From NCBI RefSeq assembly GCF_963667405.1, contig NZ_OY763408.1:1883757-1947756 (forward strand): 64,000 nt of DNA, written 5' to 3'. The notes below the pieces were generated by a model. The model was not told where the DNA came from. It searched no databases and was given only the letters and a program-made list of their open reading frames with translations. Made by a program: the position numbers and the translations under genes. Origin of the DNA: an uncultured Sphaerochaeta sp. GTDB lineage: Bacteria; Spirochaetota; Spirochaetia; Sphaerochaetales; Sphaerochaetaceae. Shown one piece after another: positions 32,578 to 44,035 of this stretch (position 1 is its first letter; each line of letters starts with the position of its first letter).

Positions 32578-34190
32578 ACCTTGTCGTCGATGGGAATCTC
32601 ACAGTCGATGACTACAGCCTCACCCAAATCGAGGGCAGCTTGCAGAATCGGCTTCGGATCATCATCACGGCCAATCTTCATTCCCTTGATGCCGAAGGCT
32701 CCGGCAAGAGCAACCCAGTCGATCGGGGTGTCAAGGGTCGTCTCACTGTAGTGATTGTCGAAGAAGAGGGTCTGCCACTGGCGTACCATCCCCAGAGTCT
32801 GGTTGTTCATCAGCAGGATGACGATCGGAAGCTTGTACCGGGCAATGGTGGCAAGCTCGTTGCAGTTCATCCTGAAGGAACCGTCACCGGCGACATTGAC
32901 CACTCGGCTTGAGGGGTTGCCCATCTGCGCCCCGATGGAAGCTCCGGTCCCATACCCCATGGTACCCAGCCCGCCACTGGTGAGGAAGTGCGCAGGCTGC
33001 ACATGCTTGAGGAACTGGGCGGCCCACATCTGATGCTGACCCACTTCGGTGACAATGAAGAACCCAGGAGGGAGGACTTTCTGCAAGGCTTTGAGAACCT
33101 CCTTGGAGCGGGCGCTTTCGCTGTCCACCCTGAGGGGATAGCGCTTCTTGTACTCAGCTACCTGTTCCATCCAGTCATCATGGGCCATGGGTTTGGCGAT
33201 GCGCTTGTTCAGTTCCTCAAGCACCACCTTCAAGTCCCCCACCACGTGGCAGTAGGTCTTGATGTTCTTGTCAATCTCTGCAGGGTCCACATCGATGTGA
33301 ATGATGCGGGCATTCTTGGCAAACGCACTGGCTTTGCTCACCACGCGGTCGCTGAAGCGGGCACCGATGACCACCAAAAGGTCACAACTAGAGACACACA
33401 TGTTGGAAACCTTGGTACCGTGCATGCCTACCAGGCCGGTGAACCGCGGGGAGTAGGAGTTCACCGCTCCACATCCCATCAGCGAGGTGCAGGCAGGGCT
33501 GTCGATATTCTCCAAAAAGAGTCCAAGGTCCTCGGAAGCCTTCGCCCTGATCACTCCGCCGCCGACGTAGCACATCGGTCGTTTTGCCTTCTTGATCAGA
33601 TCCAAGGCCAGCTCCATGCTCTTTTCGCTCAGTCGCTCTGTTCTCGGCTGGAGTGAATCCGGCTTCTGGGGAAGGAAGTCGGCGGTGTGGACCGTCACGT
33701 CCTTGGGGACATCGATCAAGACAGGGCCTGGTCTCCCCTCCTGGGCAATCTTGAAGGCAAGACGGATGGTCGGGGCAAGCTCCACCACATCCTTGACGAT
33801 GAAGTTGTGCTTGGTGATCGGCATCGTGATGCCGGTGATATCGACCTCCTGGAAACTGTCCTTCCCCAAGAGAGGAACAGCAACGTTGCCGGTGAATGCA
33901 ACCATGGGAACACTGTCCATGTAGGCGGTGGCGATACCGGTGACAAGGTTCGTTGCTCCCGGTCCGCTGGTGGCCATGCACACTCCTACCTTGCCGGTAC
34001 TGCGGGCATAGCCGTCCGCTGCGTGGCTGGCACCTTGCTCATGGCTGGTAAGGATGTGCCGTATTCTGTGTTGGTTCTGGTAGAGTGCATCGTACAAGGG
34101 AAGAACGGCCCCTCCGGGAAATCCAAACACGGTATCAACACCTTGCTCCGCCAAACACTCTATGATGATCTGGGCTCCGGTCATCTGCAT
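32508..34190 (-). CDS. ilvB: Acetolactate synthase large subunit
   Basis: A 560-residue ThDP enzyme that condenses two pyruvates to acetolactate (valine/leucine) or pyruvate with 2-oxobutyrate (isoleucine). N-terminal catalytic Glu region (DTVFGFPGGAVLPLYDALYQ, then HEQGASHAADGYAR), FAD-binding middle, and the ThDP motif GDGSFRMNCNELATIARY (about residues 435-452) ending in MNNQTLG. Start is the ATG before QMTGAQII, behind AGAGGAG. Last gene of the nine-gene operon; the regulatory subunit is encoded at its front. Confidence 0.97.
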   Translation of the reverse strand: MQMTGAQIIIECLAEQGVDTVFGFPGGAVLPLYDALYQNQHRIRHILTSHEQGASHAADGYARSTGKVGVCMATSGPGATNLVTGIATAYMDSVPMVAFTGNVAVPLLGKDSFQEVDITGITMPITKHNFIVKDVVELAPTIRLAFKIAQEGRPGPVLIDVPKDVTVHTADFLPQKPDSLQPRTERLSEKSMELALDLIKKAKRPMCYVGGGVIRAKASEDLGLFLENIDSPACTSLMGCGAVNSYSPRFTGLVGMHGTKVSNMCVSSCDLLVVIGARFSDRVVSKASAFAKNARIIHIDVDPAEIDKNIKTYCHVVGDLKVVLEELNKRIAKPMAHDDWMEQVAEYKKRYPLRVDSESARSKEVLKALQKVLPPGFFIVTEVGQHQMWAAQFLKHVQPAHFLTSGGLGTMGYGTGASIGAQMGNPSSRVVNVAGDGSFRMNCNELATIARYKLPIVILLMNNQTLGMVRQWQTLFFDNHYSETTLDTPIDWVALAGAFGIKGMKIGRDDDPKPILQAALDLGEAVVIDCEIPIDDKVYPMVAPGASIDEMLGVAEPGEY

Positions 34191-34207
34191 GGTAGGTACT
34201 CCTCTTA

Positions 34208-35890
34208 TTAGCTCTGAAAGACTGCTCCTGTCGCAGCACTGGTAACCTGCTTGGCATAACGGGCCAAGTACCCGGTGGTGATCTCCGGCTCCTTGCAAAC
34301 CCAACGCTGCTTGCGCTGGGCCAAGGTGGCCTCATCGACAAGCAGTTCAAGCTTGCCGTTGGGGATATCGATCCTGATCTGATCGCCCTCCTGAACCAAG
34401 CCGATGGGACCACCTTGGGCAGCCTCGGGGCTCACATGCCCGATGGAGGCTCCGCGGGTAGCTCCGCTGAAGCGGCCGTCGGTGATCAGGGCGACTTCCT
34501 TGTCCAGGCCCATGCCTGCAATGGCGCTGGTGGGACTGAGCATCTCGCGCATCCCCGGCCCTCCCTTGGGACCCTCGTAGCGGATGACGATCACATCGCC
34601 TGCTTTGATCTTTCCCCCAAAGATGGCCTCGATCGTTGTTTCCTCACTGTCGAACACCCTGGCTGGACCTTGGTGAACAAGCATCTTCTCATCGACTGCG
34701 CTGCGCTTGACCACAGCACCATCGGGAGCCAGATTGCCGCTGAGCACCGCAATGCCGCCGGTTGCCGAGAAGGGATTGCCTATCGGTCGGATGACCTCGT
34801 GGTCATACACAACAGAGGCCTCATAGAGTTCTCCGATGGTCTTGCCGCTGACCGTAGGAAGGGTTGGGTCGAGCAGACCTCCCTTGCCCAGCTCGTGCAT
34901 GACGGCAAGCACGCCGCCGGCTGCATAGAGATCCTCGATGTGGTGCTCGCCGGCCGGGGCCAGGTGGCAGAGATTCGGGACCTTGGCGCTGATCACATTG
35001 GCAAAAAAGATATCCAGATCCACATGCGCCTCATGGGCGATGGCCGGCAGGTGCAGCATCGTATTGGTACTGCAACCCAGAGCCATATCCACGGCCAAAG
35101 CATTGGCAAACGCCTTGCTGGTCATGATGTCCAAAGGCCTGATGTTCATTTTCAACAGCTCCATGATCTGGTAGCCGGCTTCCTTGGCAAGGCGGTCGCG
35201 GGCGCTGTACACAGCCGGGATTGTCCCGTTTCCGGGAAGTCCCATGCCGATGGCCTCGGTCAGGCAGTTCATGCTGTTTGCGGTGAACATCCCGCTGCAT
35301 GAGCCGCAGGTAGGACAGGCATTGTCCTCATAGGCAAGCAGCTCCTCATCACTGAGCAGGCCCGCTGCATGGGTGCCGACCTTCTCGAACATCACCGAAA
35401 GGCTCATTCCGCAGGAGTCGCCGGGAATCTTGCCGGCAAGCATCGGCCCGCCGGAGACAAAGATCGAAGGAATGTTGATCCTTGCCGCCGCCATGAGCAT
35501 GCCCGGCACGATCTTGTCACAGTTGGGCACGAAGACAAGCGCATCGAAGGGATGGGCGGTAGCCATGATCTCAATCGAGTCTGCAATGACCTCACGGCTT
35601 GCCAACGAGTATTTCATACCCGTGTGGCCCATCGCAATCCCGTCGCATACCCCGATGACCGGGAATGAAACCGGGTTTCCCCCTGCCTCTCTCACCCCTG
35701 CCTTCACCGCGTCAACGATGCGGTTGAGGTGGATGTGACCGGGAATGATCTCATTCGCCCCGTTCACGATCCCGATGATCGGCATATGGATCTCCCTATC
35801 GGTCCAGCCCAGGGCTTTCATCAGCGAGCGGTGCGGGGAGCGCTGGGCCCCCTCTGTCATCTGACTCGAACGTCTCTTGCTTTCGTCCAT
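34208..35890 (-). CDS. ilvD: Dihydroxy-acid dehydratase
   Basis: A 560-residue Fe-S dehydratase, third step of valine and isoleucine synthesis. Cluster ligand Cys residues in [13 protein letters not shown] (about 120) and [18 protein letters not shown] (about 192-209), plus the IlvD/Edd signature [17 protein letters not shown] and GRFSGATRG near the C-terminus. Sits 17 bases upstream of ilvB. Confidence 0.97.
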   Translation of the reverse strand: MDESKRRSSQMTEGAQRSPHRSLMKALGWTDREIHMPIIGIVNGANEIIPGHIHLNRIVDAVKAGVREAGGNPVSFPVIGVCDGIAMGHTGMKYSLASREVIADSIEIMATAHPFDALVFVPNCDKIVPGMLMAAARINIPSIFVSGGPMLAGKIPGDSCGMSLSVMFEKVGTHAAGLLSDEELLAYEDNACPTCGSCSGMFTANSMNCLTEAIGMGLPGNGTIPAVYSARDRLAKEAGYQIMELLKMNIRPLDIMTSKAFANALAVDMALGCSTNTMLHLPAIAHEAHVDLDIFFANVISAKVPNLCHLAPAGEHHIEDLYAAGGVLAVMHELGKGGLLDPTLPTVSGKTIGELYEASVVYDHEVIRPIGNPFSATGGIAVLSGNLAPDGAVVKRSAVDEKMLVHQGPARVFDSEETTIEAIFGGKIKAGDVIVIRYEGPKGGPGMREMLSPTSAIAGMGLDKEVALITDGRFSGATRGASIGHVSPEAAQGGPIGLVQEGDQIRIDIPNGKLELLVDEATLAQRKQRWVCKEPEITTGYLARYAKQVTSAATGAVFQS

Positions 35891-35907
35891 CTTCTTTCCT
35901 CCCCCTC

Positions 35908-36966
35908 TTACAGGGACTGGGCAATCATGCTGCCCATTTCACTGGTACCGATCTTCTTCATACCCTCGGTATAAATGTCAGCGGTACGGTATCCTTTGTC
36001 CAACACCTTCGAAACGGCATGCTCGATGGCCTCTGCCTCCGCTGCCAAGCCGAAGCTGTAGCGAAGCATCATGGCAACAGAAAGAATCGTTGCAATGGGA
36101 TTGGCAAGGTCCTTGCCTGCGATGTCGGGAGCACTGCCATGGATCGGCTCATACATGCCGAAACTGTCCTCACGAAGCGAAGCCGAAGGCAACATCCCGA
36201 TGGAACCGGTGATCTGGCTTGCCTCATCGCTGAGAATATCCCCGAACATGTTCTCAGTCACGATGACATCGAACTGGCGGGGATTGCGCACCAACTGCAT
36301 GGCAGCATTGTCCACATAGAGATGGCTGACCTGCACATCAGGGTAGTCACCCTGCACACGACCCACCACCTCACGCCAGAGCTGACTGGTGTTGAGGATG
36401 TTCGCCTTGTCCACGCTGCACAACCGGCCCGAACGCTTTTGGGCAATCTCAAAGGCCTTGCGGACGATGCGCTCGATCTCCTCGACCGTATAGGCCATGG
36501 TATCGTAGGCGCTCTTCTCGTCCCTTCCCCGCTCGCCGAAGTAGATGCCGCCGGTAAGCTCGCGCACGACCATAAGGTCCAAGCCTTCCCCGACGATTTC
36601 CTTCTTCAGCGGGCATGCATCAGCAAGCTGCTTGTACAGGATTGCCGGGCGCAGGTTGCAAAAGAGCCCCATGCCGCCACGAAGCCCGAGCAGGGCCTTC
36701 TCAGGGCGCAGATGGCTGGGAAGGGTGTCCCACTTGGGACCTCCCACTGCACCGAGCAGTACGCTGTCGCTCTCCTGACAACCCTTGAGGGTCTCCTCGG
36801 GAAGAGGAATTCCCGTATGGTCGAGGGCGATGCCGCCCGCCTCGTACTCACTGGTGGTGAAGGTATGGCCAAACTTTGCCCCAACAGCAGAGAGGACTTT
36901 CAGGGCCTCCCTGACGATATCGGGTCCGATGCCGTCCCCGCTGACCACTGCAATATGCTTTTTCAT
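35908..36966 (-). CDS. leuB: 3-isopropylmalate dehydrogenase
   Basis: A 352-residue NAD-dependent beta-decarboxylating dehydrogenase of leucine synthesis; with citramalate substrates it may also act on 3-methylmalate for isoleucine. Motifs: [13 protein letters not shown] at the N-terminus, [13 protein letters not shown] (about 134-146), the metal-binding [13 protein letters not shown] (about 237-249) and [13 protein letters not shown] (about 272-284). ATG overlaps the leuD stop by 4 bases. Confidence 0.97.
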   Translation of the reverse strand: MKKHIAVVSGDGIGPDIVREALKVLSAVGAKFGHTFTTSEYEAGGIALDHTGIPLPEETLKGCQESDSVLLGAVGGPKWDTLPSHLRPEKALLGLRGGMGLFCNLRPAILYKQLADACPLKKEIVGEGLDLMVVRELTGGIYFGERGRDEKSAYDTMAYTVEEIERIVRKAFEIAQKRSGRLCSVDKANILNTSQLWREVVGRVQGDYPDVQVSHLYVDNAAMQLVRNPRQFDVIVTENMFGDILSDEASQITGSIGMLPSASLREDSFGMYEPIHGSAPDIAGKDLANPIATILSVAMMLRYSFGLAAEAEAIEHAVSKVLDKGYRTADIYTEGMKKIGTSEMGSMIAQSL

Positions 36967-37460
36967 GCCTGGTGCCCTCTCTTTGCGATGTAGCCTGCCA
37001 GACCGCCGCTGGCGATCAGGTCCTGCATGAACGGCGGGAAGGGTTCACTGTGGAAGACCTTCTTGGTTGTCTCATTGGTGATGGTGCCGGTGGCGAAATC
37101 AACACTGACCACATCCCCTGCCTTGATCCCGTCACAGGCCTCTGGGCATTCGAGGATCGGAAGGCCGATGTTGATCGCATTGCGGTAGAAGATGCGGGCG
37201 AAGGTGCGTGCGATGACACACGAGATGCCGCTCTCCTTGATGGCGATCGGGGCATGCTCACGGCTTGAGCCGCAGCCGAAGTTCCGGTCCGCCACCATGA
37301 TGTCGCCGCTCTTCACCTGCTTGATGAAGTTCTGGTCGATATCCTCCATGCAGTGCTGTGCAAGCTCCTTGTGGTTGGAGGTGTTGAGATACCGTGCCGG
37401 GATGATGACGTCGGTATCGACGTTGTCGCCATATCTGAAAACTGTTCCTTTTGCCTGCAT
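36963..37460 (-). CDS. leuD: Isopropylmalate isomerase small subunit
   Basis: A 165-residue swivel subunit of the bacterial/archaeal short LeuD type. Family features: [19 protein letters not shown] (about 10-28), the substrate-contact loop [14 protein letters not shown] (about 57-70) and [16 protein letters not shown]. Pairs with LeuC encoded just upstream (one-base gap). May also isomerise citramalate in the isoleucine route. Confidence 0.96.
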   Translation of the reverse strand: MQAKGTVFRYGDNVDTDVIIPARYLNTSNHKELAQHCMEDIDQNFIKQVKSGDIMVADRNFGCGSSREHAPIAIKESGISCVIARTFARIFYRNAINIGLPILECPEACDGIKAGDVVSVDFATGTITNETTKKVFHSEPFPPFMQDLIASGGLAGYIAKRGHQA

Positions 37461-37461
37461 C

Positions 37462-38730
37462 CTATACCTCCTCAACCTTGTTCGGGTCAGCAATGTACCC
37501 TGCCACCGCACTGGCTGCCGCCACTGCCGGGCTTGCCAGATAGACCTCGCTCTTCACATGACCCATGCGCCCGACGAAGTTGCGGTTGGTCGTACTGACT
37601 GCCCGCTCACCCTCGGCCAGGATGCCCATATGACCACCAAGGCAGGGGCCGCAGGTGGGGGTGGAGACAGCACAACCGCTGTCCACGAAGATGTCAAACA
37701 AGCCCTCGTGCATCGCCTGCTTCCAGATTTCCTGGGTGGCGGGGAAGATCAGGGCACGTACGTGCTTGGCAACCTTGCGTCCCTTGAGAATGGCGGCTGC
37801 CTGCCTGAGGTCGCTGATGTGCCCGTTGGTGCAGGATCCGATGACCACCTGGTCGATCCTCACCTCACCCACCTCATCGATGGTGCGGGTGTTGGAAGGA
37901 AGGTGGGGAAAGCTCACCGTACTCTTGACAGCTGAAAGATCGATGTCGATCACGCGTTCGTACTGGGCATCCGCATCGGCTTCATAGATCACCGGCTCCT
38001 TGGGACAGTGCTCTCTCAGGTACGCAAGGGCAACCTCATCCACCGGAAAGATCCCATTCTTTGCACCGGCTTCAATGGCCATGTTGGCTACTGTGAAACG
38101 GTCGTCGATACTCAGGTTGGCCACCCCTTCCCCACTGAACTCCATGCTCTGGTAGAGTGCGCCATCCACCCCGATCATGCCGATGATGTGGAGGATCAGG
38201 TCCTTGCCGCACACATAGGGGGCAAAGGAACCGGTCAGATTGAACTTGATGGCAGAGGGAACCTTGAACCAAGCCTGGCCGGTTGCCATTCCGCAGGCCA
38301 TGTCGGTCGAACCGACACCGGTGGAGAACGCACCAAGCGCACCGTACGTACATGTGTGGCTGTCAGCACCGATGACCAGGTCCCCGGCACCCACCAGCCC
38401 CTTTTCGGGCAGCAAGGCATGTTCGATGCCCATCTGACCTACGTCGAAGTAGTTGGTGATATCGTGCTCCCCTGCAAAGGTCCTGAGGCACTTGCACTGC
38501 TCTGCAGCCTTGATATCCTTGTTGGGGCTGAAATGGTCGGGGACCAAGGCAACCTTGTCCTTGTCGAAGACCGTTGTCTTGCCAAACTTGGGAAACTCAT
38601 TGATGGCCACCGGAGCGGTGATATCGTTGCCCAGCACCATATCGAGGTCAGCCATGATCAACTGCCCGGCTCGCACGGATGGCAATTTGGCATGGTGTGC
38701 CAGGATCTTTTGTGTCATTGTCATACCCAT
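37462..38730 (-). CDS. leuC: Isopropylmalate isomerase large subunit
   Basis: A 422-residue aconitase-type subunit. 4Fe-4S ligands: Cys in [13 protein letters not shown] (about 296) and the pair in [15 protein letters not shown] (about 359-362). [14 protein letters not shown] gives the active-site His. It is the shorter two-subunit type. Start ATG 38730 with AAGGAG 9 bases upstream. Shared by leucine and citramalate branches when no second isomerase exists. Confidence 0.97.
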   Translation of the reverse strand: MGMTMTQKILAHHAKLPSVRAGQLIMADLDMVLGNDITAPVAINEFPKFGKTTVFDKDKVALVPDHFSPNKDIKAAEQCKCLRTFAGEHDITNYFDVGQMGIEHALLPEKGLVGAGDLVIGADSHTCTYGALGAFSTGVGSTDMACGMATGQAWFKVPSAIKFNLTGSFAPYVCGKDLILHIIGMIGVDGALYQSMEFSGEGVANLSIDDRFTVANMAIEAGAKNGIFPVDEVALAYLREHCPKEPVIYEADADAQYERVIDIDLSAVKSTVSFPHLPSNTRTIDEVGEVRIDQVVIGSCTNGHISDLRQAAAILKGRKVAKHVRALIFPATQEIWKQAMHEGLFDIFVDSGCAVSTPTCGPCLGGHMGILAEGERAVSTTNRNFVGRMGHVKSEVYLASPAVAAASAVAGYIADPNKVEEV

Positions 38731-38743
38731 GGGGGAATTCTCC

Positions 38744-40342
38744 TTACGCTTCTTCGTCCGAAGGCTCAACACCGTCGGCGATTAATTTGTACTCTATACT
38801 ATCACTGAGGGCATACCAGCTGGCCTCAATGATATCTTTGCTCACCCCGATTGTCGACCAGCTGTTGCTGCCATCGGTCGACTCGATCAGAACCCTGACC
38901 TTCGAAGCGGTAGCTCCGGCCGAATCGAGCACCCGTACCTTGTAGTCGGTGAGGTGCACGCTCTTGAGTGTCGGATAGAACTGCTCCAGCACCTTTCTCA
39001 GCGCCCTGTCCAGAGCATTGACCGGACCTTCTCCCTCGGCTGCGGTGATGGCACTCTGCCCATTCACTTTCACCTTGACCACCGCTGCATGGGTGGCATC
39101 GGAGAGCGGGTCGGCATAGGGACTGCTCCCGATCGTCTGGTAATGCACCAGCTGGAAGTAGGGGCGATACATCTTCAGGTGGCGTCGGATGACCAGATCG
39201 AAAGAGCTTTCAGCGCCCTCAAACTGGTAGCCATCGGCCTCCAGGCTCTTCAATTCATCCATCAGGGAGACCGTAACCGGGTCATCCTTGTCCAGGTTCG
39301 GGGCAACGCGGGCAATGCGCTTGAGCATCAGGGCCCGGCCGGCAACCTCACTCATCAACAGCCTGCGTTCGTTGCCTACCGACAGCGGATCGACATGCTC
39401 GAAGGAGAGCGGGTTCTTTTGCACCCCGTCGATATGCATCCCACCCTTGTGGGCGAAGGCACTCTTTCCGATGAACGGTGCTGAACGGGAGATACGGACA
39501 TTCGCAATCTCTGCAACAGCCCGACAGATCTCGGTCAATTGCTCCAGGCTTTCACCGCCCAGGCAGTCACAACCGAGTTTGGTCCCCAGGATTGCTGCAA
39601 CCGTAGAGAGGTTCGCATTGCCGCACCGCTCGCCGAAGCCAAGCAGGGTACCCTGCACCTGAACCGCCCCTGCCTCAACAGCGGCAAGAGAGGAAGCGAC
39701 ACCACAGCCGATGTCATCGTGGGCATGCACCCCGATGGGAATGCCGGGGAAGGCTTTCGCCGTCTCGGCGGTGATGCGTCCCACTTCGCTGGGGACCAGT
39801 CCCCCACGGGTTTCGCAAAGCACCAGCGTGGATGCTCCCCCTCTGAGTGCGGCCTTCAAGGTCTCCCTTGCATAGGAGGGATTTGCGAGGTATCCATCGT
39901 AGTAGTGCTCAGCATCGAAGAAGACCTCGCTGCCGCTCTCAACGATGAAGCGGACACTGTCTTCTATCATCGCAAGGTTTTCCTCGAGCGTGGTGCGGAT
40001 GATATCGGTGACATGAAAGTCCCAGCTTTTGCCGAAGATGGAGACGATCGGAGCCTCGGCAGTTACCAGACTCTGCAAATTGGGGTCATCGGAGGCAACC
40101 ATCTGTTTTCTGCGCGTTGAGCCGAAACTCACGAGCTTGGCATGCTTGAGAACAAGGTCCCTGGCTCTGGCAAAGAACTCAAGATCCTTGGGATTGGAGC
40201 CGGGGTTCCCAGCCTCAATATAGGCAATACCCAGTTGGTCGAGAGCCTTGACTATCTTGAGCTTGTCTTCGACCGAGAAGCTGATGCCTTCGCCTTGGCT
40301 GCCGTCACGCAGGGTTGAGTCGAACAATGCAACCTTATGCAT
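38744..40342 (-). CDS. cimA: (R)-citramalate synthase
   Basis: A 532-residue enzyme condensing pyruvate and acetyl-CoA to citramalate, the threonine-independent entry to isoleucine. TIM-barrel: [15 protein letters not shown] (residues 7-21), metal ligands [10 protein letters not shown] (His-x-His), and [17 protein letters not shown]. The GEGIS segment and the long [16 protein letters not shown] block are typical of CimA rather than LeuA. A C-terminal LeuA-type allosteric domain (about 395-515) is present, suggesting isoleucine feedback. It overlaps leuA by 8 bases; the start is the ATG before HKVALFDS. Confidence 0.92.
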   Translation of the reverse strand: MHKVALFDSTLRDGSQGEGISFSVEDKLKIVKALDQLGIAYIEAGNPGSNPKDLEFFARARDLVLKHAKLVSFGSTRRKQMVASDDPNLQSLVTAEAPIVSIFGKSWDFHVTDIIRTTLEENLAMIEDSVRFIVESGSEVFFDAEHYYDGYLANPSYARETLKAALRGGASTLVLCETRGGLVPSEVGRITAETAKAFPGIPIGVHAHDDIGCGVASSLAAVEAGAVQVQGTLLGFGERCGNANLSTVAAILGTKLGCDCLGGESLEQLTEICRAVAEIANVRISRSAPFIGKSAFAHKGGMHIDGVQKNPLSFEHVDPLSVGNERRLLMSEVAGRALMLKRIARVAPNLDKDDPVTVSLMDELKSLEADGYQFEGAESSFDLVIRRHLKMYRPYFQLVHYQTIGSSPYADPLSDATHAAVVKVKVNGQSAITAAEGEGPVNALDRALRKVLEQFYPTLKSVHLTDYKVRVLDSAGATASKVRVLIESTDGSNSWSTIGVSKDIIEASWYALSDSIEYKLIADGVEPSDEEA

Positions 40343-41948
40343 CGCTATTCTCCTTCTGCTTGTCCGAATGGGAACTGAGCATATCATTGGCAAAGCTCGG
40401 CGGACTGGTGGGCTTGAGACTGCCGGTGGTATGCACAGCCGACTCGTCAAGCATTCGGTTCACGGCTGCAAGACAGGAGAGTATCGAGGCCTCGATGACG
40501 TCGGTACTCACTCCCCTGCCGCGATAGATGCCATGACCATCGCTGATTTTCACAAATACCTCACCCAAGGCATCACGATGTTCGGTGACTGCCTGCAGGT
40601 TGTACTCTTCCAGACTGAAGGGATGGCGAATGATCTTCTCCACCGCCCTGAGGGAGGCATAGACAGGACCGGTGCCGCAGGCAACCTCCTGGAACTTCTT
40701 CTCCCCTTTCTTCAGGGTCACACAGGCTGTGCTGGTCATGAGGTTGCCGCTGTTGACCACAAACGAATCCAGTTCCCAGATGACCGGGCTGCTCTGGCTT
40801 GCGCTCTCCACCAAGGCGATGAGATCGCGGTCGGTGATGGTCTTCTTGCGGTCGGCAAGATTCTTGAACTCAGAGAAGAGTGCTTTCGCCTCTTCCTTGC
40901 CCAAGGTGTACCCCAGGTCGGCAAGCCGTTTCTCAAACGCATGCTGACCGCTGTGCTTGCCCAGCACCAGACTGGTGTTCATCACCCCGACACTCTCGGG
41001 TGTCATGATCTCATAGGTAAGGCTGTTGGCCATCATACCGTGCTGGTGGATGCCGCTTTCATGGGCAAAGGCATTGGCTCCCACGATGGCTTTCGAGGGA
41101 TTGGGTTTGACACCGGTGATCTGGGTGAGCAGACGGCTGGAGCGGATGATCTCCTCGGTCTTGATGGTGTGGGCGAACGGGTAGGCATCGCCTCGAGTCC
41201 TGATGTTCATCACCAGTTCTTCCATGGCGGCATTGCCGGCACGCTCCCCAATGCCACAGAGGGTACACTCTGCCTGCCGTGCTCCGGCCTTCAGCCCCGC
41301 AAGGCTGTTGGCCACAGCCAAGCCAAGGTCATTGTGGCAGTGGACGGCGATGACAGCCTTGTCGACGTTGGGAACCTTCTGCATGACCGTGCTTACCATC
41401 CGGGTCATGTCTTCAGGGGTGGAATAACCCACCGTATCGGGCAGATTGACCGTCGTGGCCCCCGCCTTGATGACCGCCTCAACCACCTGGCACAGGTAAT
41501 CGAGATCGGTGCGAGTGGCATCCTCAAGAGAGAACTCCACATCGTCGTTGAGATTGCGTGCGTACGCAACCATCGCTTTTGCCTTTTCAAGTGCCTGCTG
41601 GCGGCTCATCTTCAGCTTATACTGCAGATGCAGGTCGCTGGTTGCAAGGAAGGTGTGGATACGCGGACGTTTTGCCAGACGCACCGCCTCCCAGGCAGCA
41701 TCAATATCCTTTTCCAAAGCCCGGGAGAGAGAGGCGACAACCGTCTCCTTCACTTCCTTGCTGATGGCCTGCACACTGGCGAAATCGCCGGGGGACGCTA
41801 TGGCAAACCCCGCTTCCAGGATATCCACCCCTAGGGCTTCAAGCTGTAGGGCCATGCGGATTTTCTCATCCAGGTTCATGCTATAGCCAGGTGCTTGCTC
41901 GCCGTCTCTGAGGGTGGTATCGAAGATGTAGATTCGTTCTTTTTCCAT
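40335..41948 (-). CDS. leuA: 2-isopropylmalate synthase
   Basis: A 537-residue first enzyme of leucine synthesis. FDTTLRDGEQAPGYSMNL (about 9-26), metal ligands in VHCHNDLGLAVANS (about 199-212), GIGERAGNAAMEE, and a C-terminal regulatory domain (about 390-505) for leucine feedback. It lies directly upstream of cimA, its paralogue; APG in the N-terminal motif and HESGIHQHG favour LeuA over CimA. Confidence 0.96.
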   Translation of the reverse strand: MEKERIYIFDTTLRDGEQAPGYSMNLDEKIRMALQLEALGVDILEAGFAIASPGDFASVQAISKEVKETVVASLSRALEKDIDAAWEAVRLAKRPRIHTFLATSDLHLQYKLKMSRQQALEKAKAMVAYARNLNDDVEFSLEDATRTDLDYLCQVVEAVIKAGATTVNLPDTVGYSTPEDMTRMVSTVMQKVPNVDKAVIAVHCHNDLGLAVANSLAGLKAGARQAECTLCGIGERAGNAAMEELVMNIRTRGDAYPFAHTIKTEEIIRSSRLLTQITGVKPNPSKAIVGANAFAHESGIHQHGMMANSLTYEIMTPESVGVMNTSLVLGKHSGQHAFEKRLADLGYTLGKEEAKALFSEFKNLADRKKTITDRDLIALVESASQSSPVIWELDSFVVNSGNLMTSTACVTLKKGEKKFQEVACGTGPVYASLRAVEKIIRHPFSLEEYNLQAVTEHRDALGEVFVKISDGHGIYRGRGVSTDVIEASILSCLAAVNRMLDESAVHTTGSLKPTSPPSFANDMLSSHSDKQKENSDA

Positions 41949-41980
41949 AGTGTCCTTCCCGGTTTATCGTAGTGTGTACG

Positions 41981-43003
<1,023 letters not shown>

Positions 43004-43032
43004 TTATCTAAAGCGCCACATGGGCGTTGTGT

Positions 43033-43563
43033 TTACTCTTCATCCTCACTGTAGGCGATGGAGCTCAGCGCCCGCGAGCCACGCTCAAGGGCAGTGATAC
43101 CGGTTCTGGCCATCTCGACAACCCCATAGGGCATCATCAGGTCCAGGAACGACTGGATCTTGTCCAAGCTGCCCGTCATCTCCAAGGATACCGTAGAGGC
43201 GGTGACATCGATGATCTTTGCCTTGAAAATCTGGGCGAGTTCAACCACTTCGCTGCGGGTATCGCTCTTGGTCGAGACTTTCACGATGACCAGCTCGCGC
43301 TGAAGACTCCGGGTCTGGGTCATCTCATACACACGCTTGACGTCGATGAGCTTGCTCACCTGCTTCTTGATCTGTTCGACGACCGGACGGTCGCCAGTGA
43401 CCACAATGGTAATGCGGCTGACATCAAAACGCTCAGTCTCCCCTACCGAGAGGCTGTCGATGTTGTATCCCCGTCTGCTGAAAAGGGACACAACGCGCAT
43501 CAGGACGCCCGGGTGGTTGTTGACCAGGATGGCCAGGGTGTAACGGTTTTCGGTGGTATTCAT
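43033..43563 (-). CDS. ilvN: Acetolactate synthase small (regulatory) subunit
   Basis: A 176-residue regulatory subunit binding valine. N-terminal ACT domain LAILVNNHPGVLMRVVSLFS (residues 10-29) with RRGYNIDSLSVG; C-terminal ACT-like domain with ARTGITALERGS near the end. Start is the ATG behind GAAGGAGAG; a longer open frame upstream overlaps the leader region and lacks family similarity. First structural gene of the operon, far from its partner ilvB at the other end. Confidence 0.95.
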   Translation of the reverse strand: MNTTENRYTLAILVNNHPGVLMRVVSLFSRRGYNIDSLSVGETERFDVSRITIVVTGDRPVVEQIKKQVSKLIDVKRVYEMTQTRSLQRELVIVKVSTKSDTRSEVVELAQIFKAKIIDVTASTVSLEMTGSLDKIQSFLDLMMPYGVVEMARTGITALERGSRALSSIAYSEDEE

Positions 43564-43607
43564 ATCGTGTATCTCTCCTTCGTACGATTTGGGTATAAGC
43601 TGATGCT

Positions 43608-43664
43608 CCCCGGAGTATTCGGGGGCTGTCTTCCACGGTCCATGCAGGGTTGCTGCAGCCGTGG
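43608..43664 (-). promoter_or_regulatory. Candidate attenuator structure before ilvN
   Basis: Two hairpins between the leader peptide stop and ilvN. First: CCACGG (43664-43659) pairs with CCGTGG (43638-43633), with an inner TGCAG/CTGCA stem; it begins on the base after the leader stop. Second: CCCCG/CGGGG (43624-43608). Neither has a T-run, so control may act on translation or through a Rho-type or alternative structure rather than a classic terminator. Confidence 0.5.
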
Positions 43665-43817
43665 TCAGAGAATAATTAGGCTTACTACGATGTTGAGGAG
43701 GAGGGTGACAAGAAGAAGGGGGAGGAGAAGAAGGGTGCGTCCAATGATAAGGGAGGAAAGCGAAGCATAAGAGGTGCTGCATGCGGGGGTACAAGACTGC
43801 GCTGAGCCTTGCATCAT
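43665..43817 (-). CDS. Branched-chain amino acid operon leader peptide
   Basis: A 50-codon ORF (ATG 43817 behind AAGGA) whose last 32 residues contain 14 Leu, 5 Ile and 3 Val; an example run is TLLLLPLLLVTLLL, followed by NIVVSLIIL and the stop. It has no homologue I know, but the residue choice matches the end products of the operon below it. Stalling at these codons when Leu, Ile or Val tRNAs are uncharged would signal starvation, as in ilvGMEDA and leu leaders. A longer in-frame start at 43955 exists but precedes the likely promoter start. Confidence 0.75.
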   Translation of the reverse strand: MMQGSAQSCTPACSTSYASLSSLIIGRTLLLLPLLLVTLLLNIVVSLIIL

Positions 43818-43913
43818 CCATTTCCTTGTACTGGTAGGGTGCTGATACTGCACCTGCTTGGTGAACGCGTTCACGATGCTCTCCTCGATGAACGGCGTGT
43901 GTGCCGTTTCTTG

Positions 43914-43943
43914 TTTGTAGCGCTCTTTGGGGAACTCTGTCAA
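43914..43943 (-). promoter_or_regulatory. Candidate promoter of the branched-chain operon
   Basis: Minus strand TTGACA (43943-43938), 18-base spacer, TACAAA (43919-43914). Transcription would start near 43907, about 90 bases before the leader peptide ATG. This is the only good promoter-like match seen upstream of ilvN. Confidence 0.55.
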
Positions 43944-44035
43944 CCCTCTATTCATAAAACAGTATGTTTATGCAGAAAAGATTCGTTGGGTTTAAGCATA
44001 TTGCCACCTCACCCAATTGCCTATACACTGCATCC

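Noticed and set aside
40248..41834. 528-codon plus-strand frame opposite leuA
   Set aside because: Antisense shadow; leuA has full catalytic motifs and operon context.
43033..43821. Longer N-terminal extension of ilvN
   Set aside because: The extension runs through the attenuator and leader region, has low complexity (Pro/His/Ser) and lacks family similarity; ATG 43563 has a strong ribosome site.
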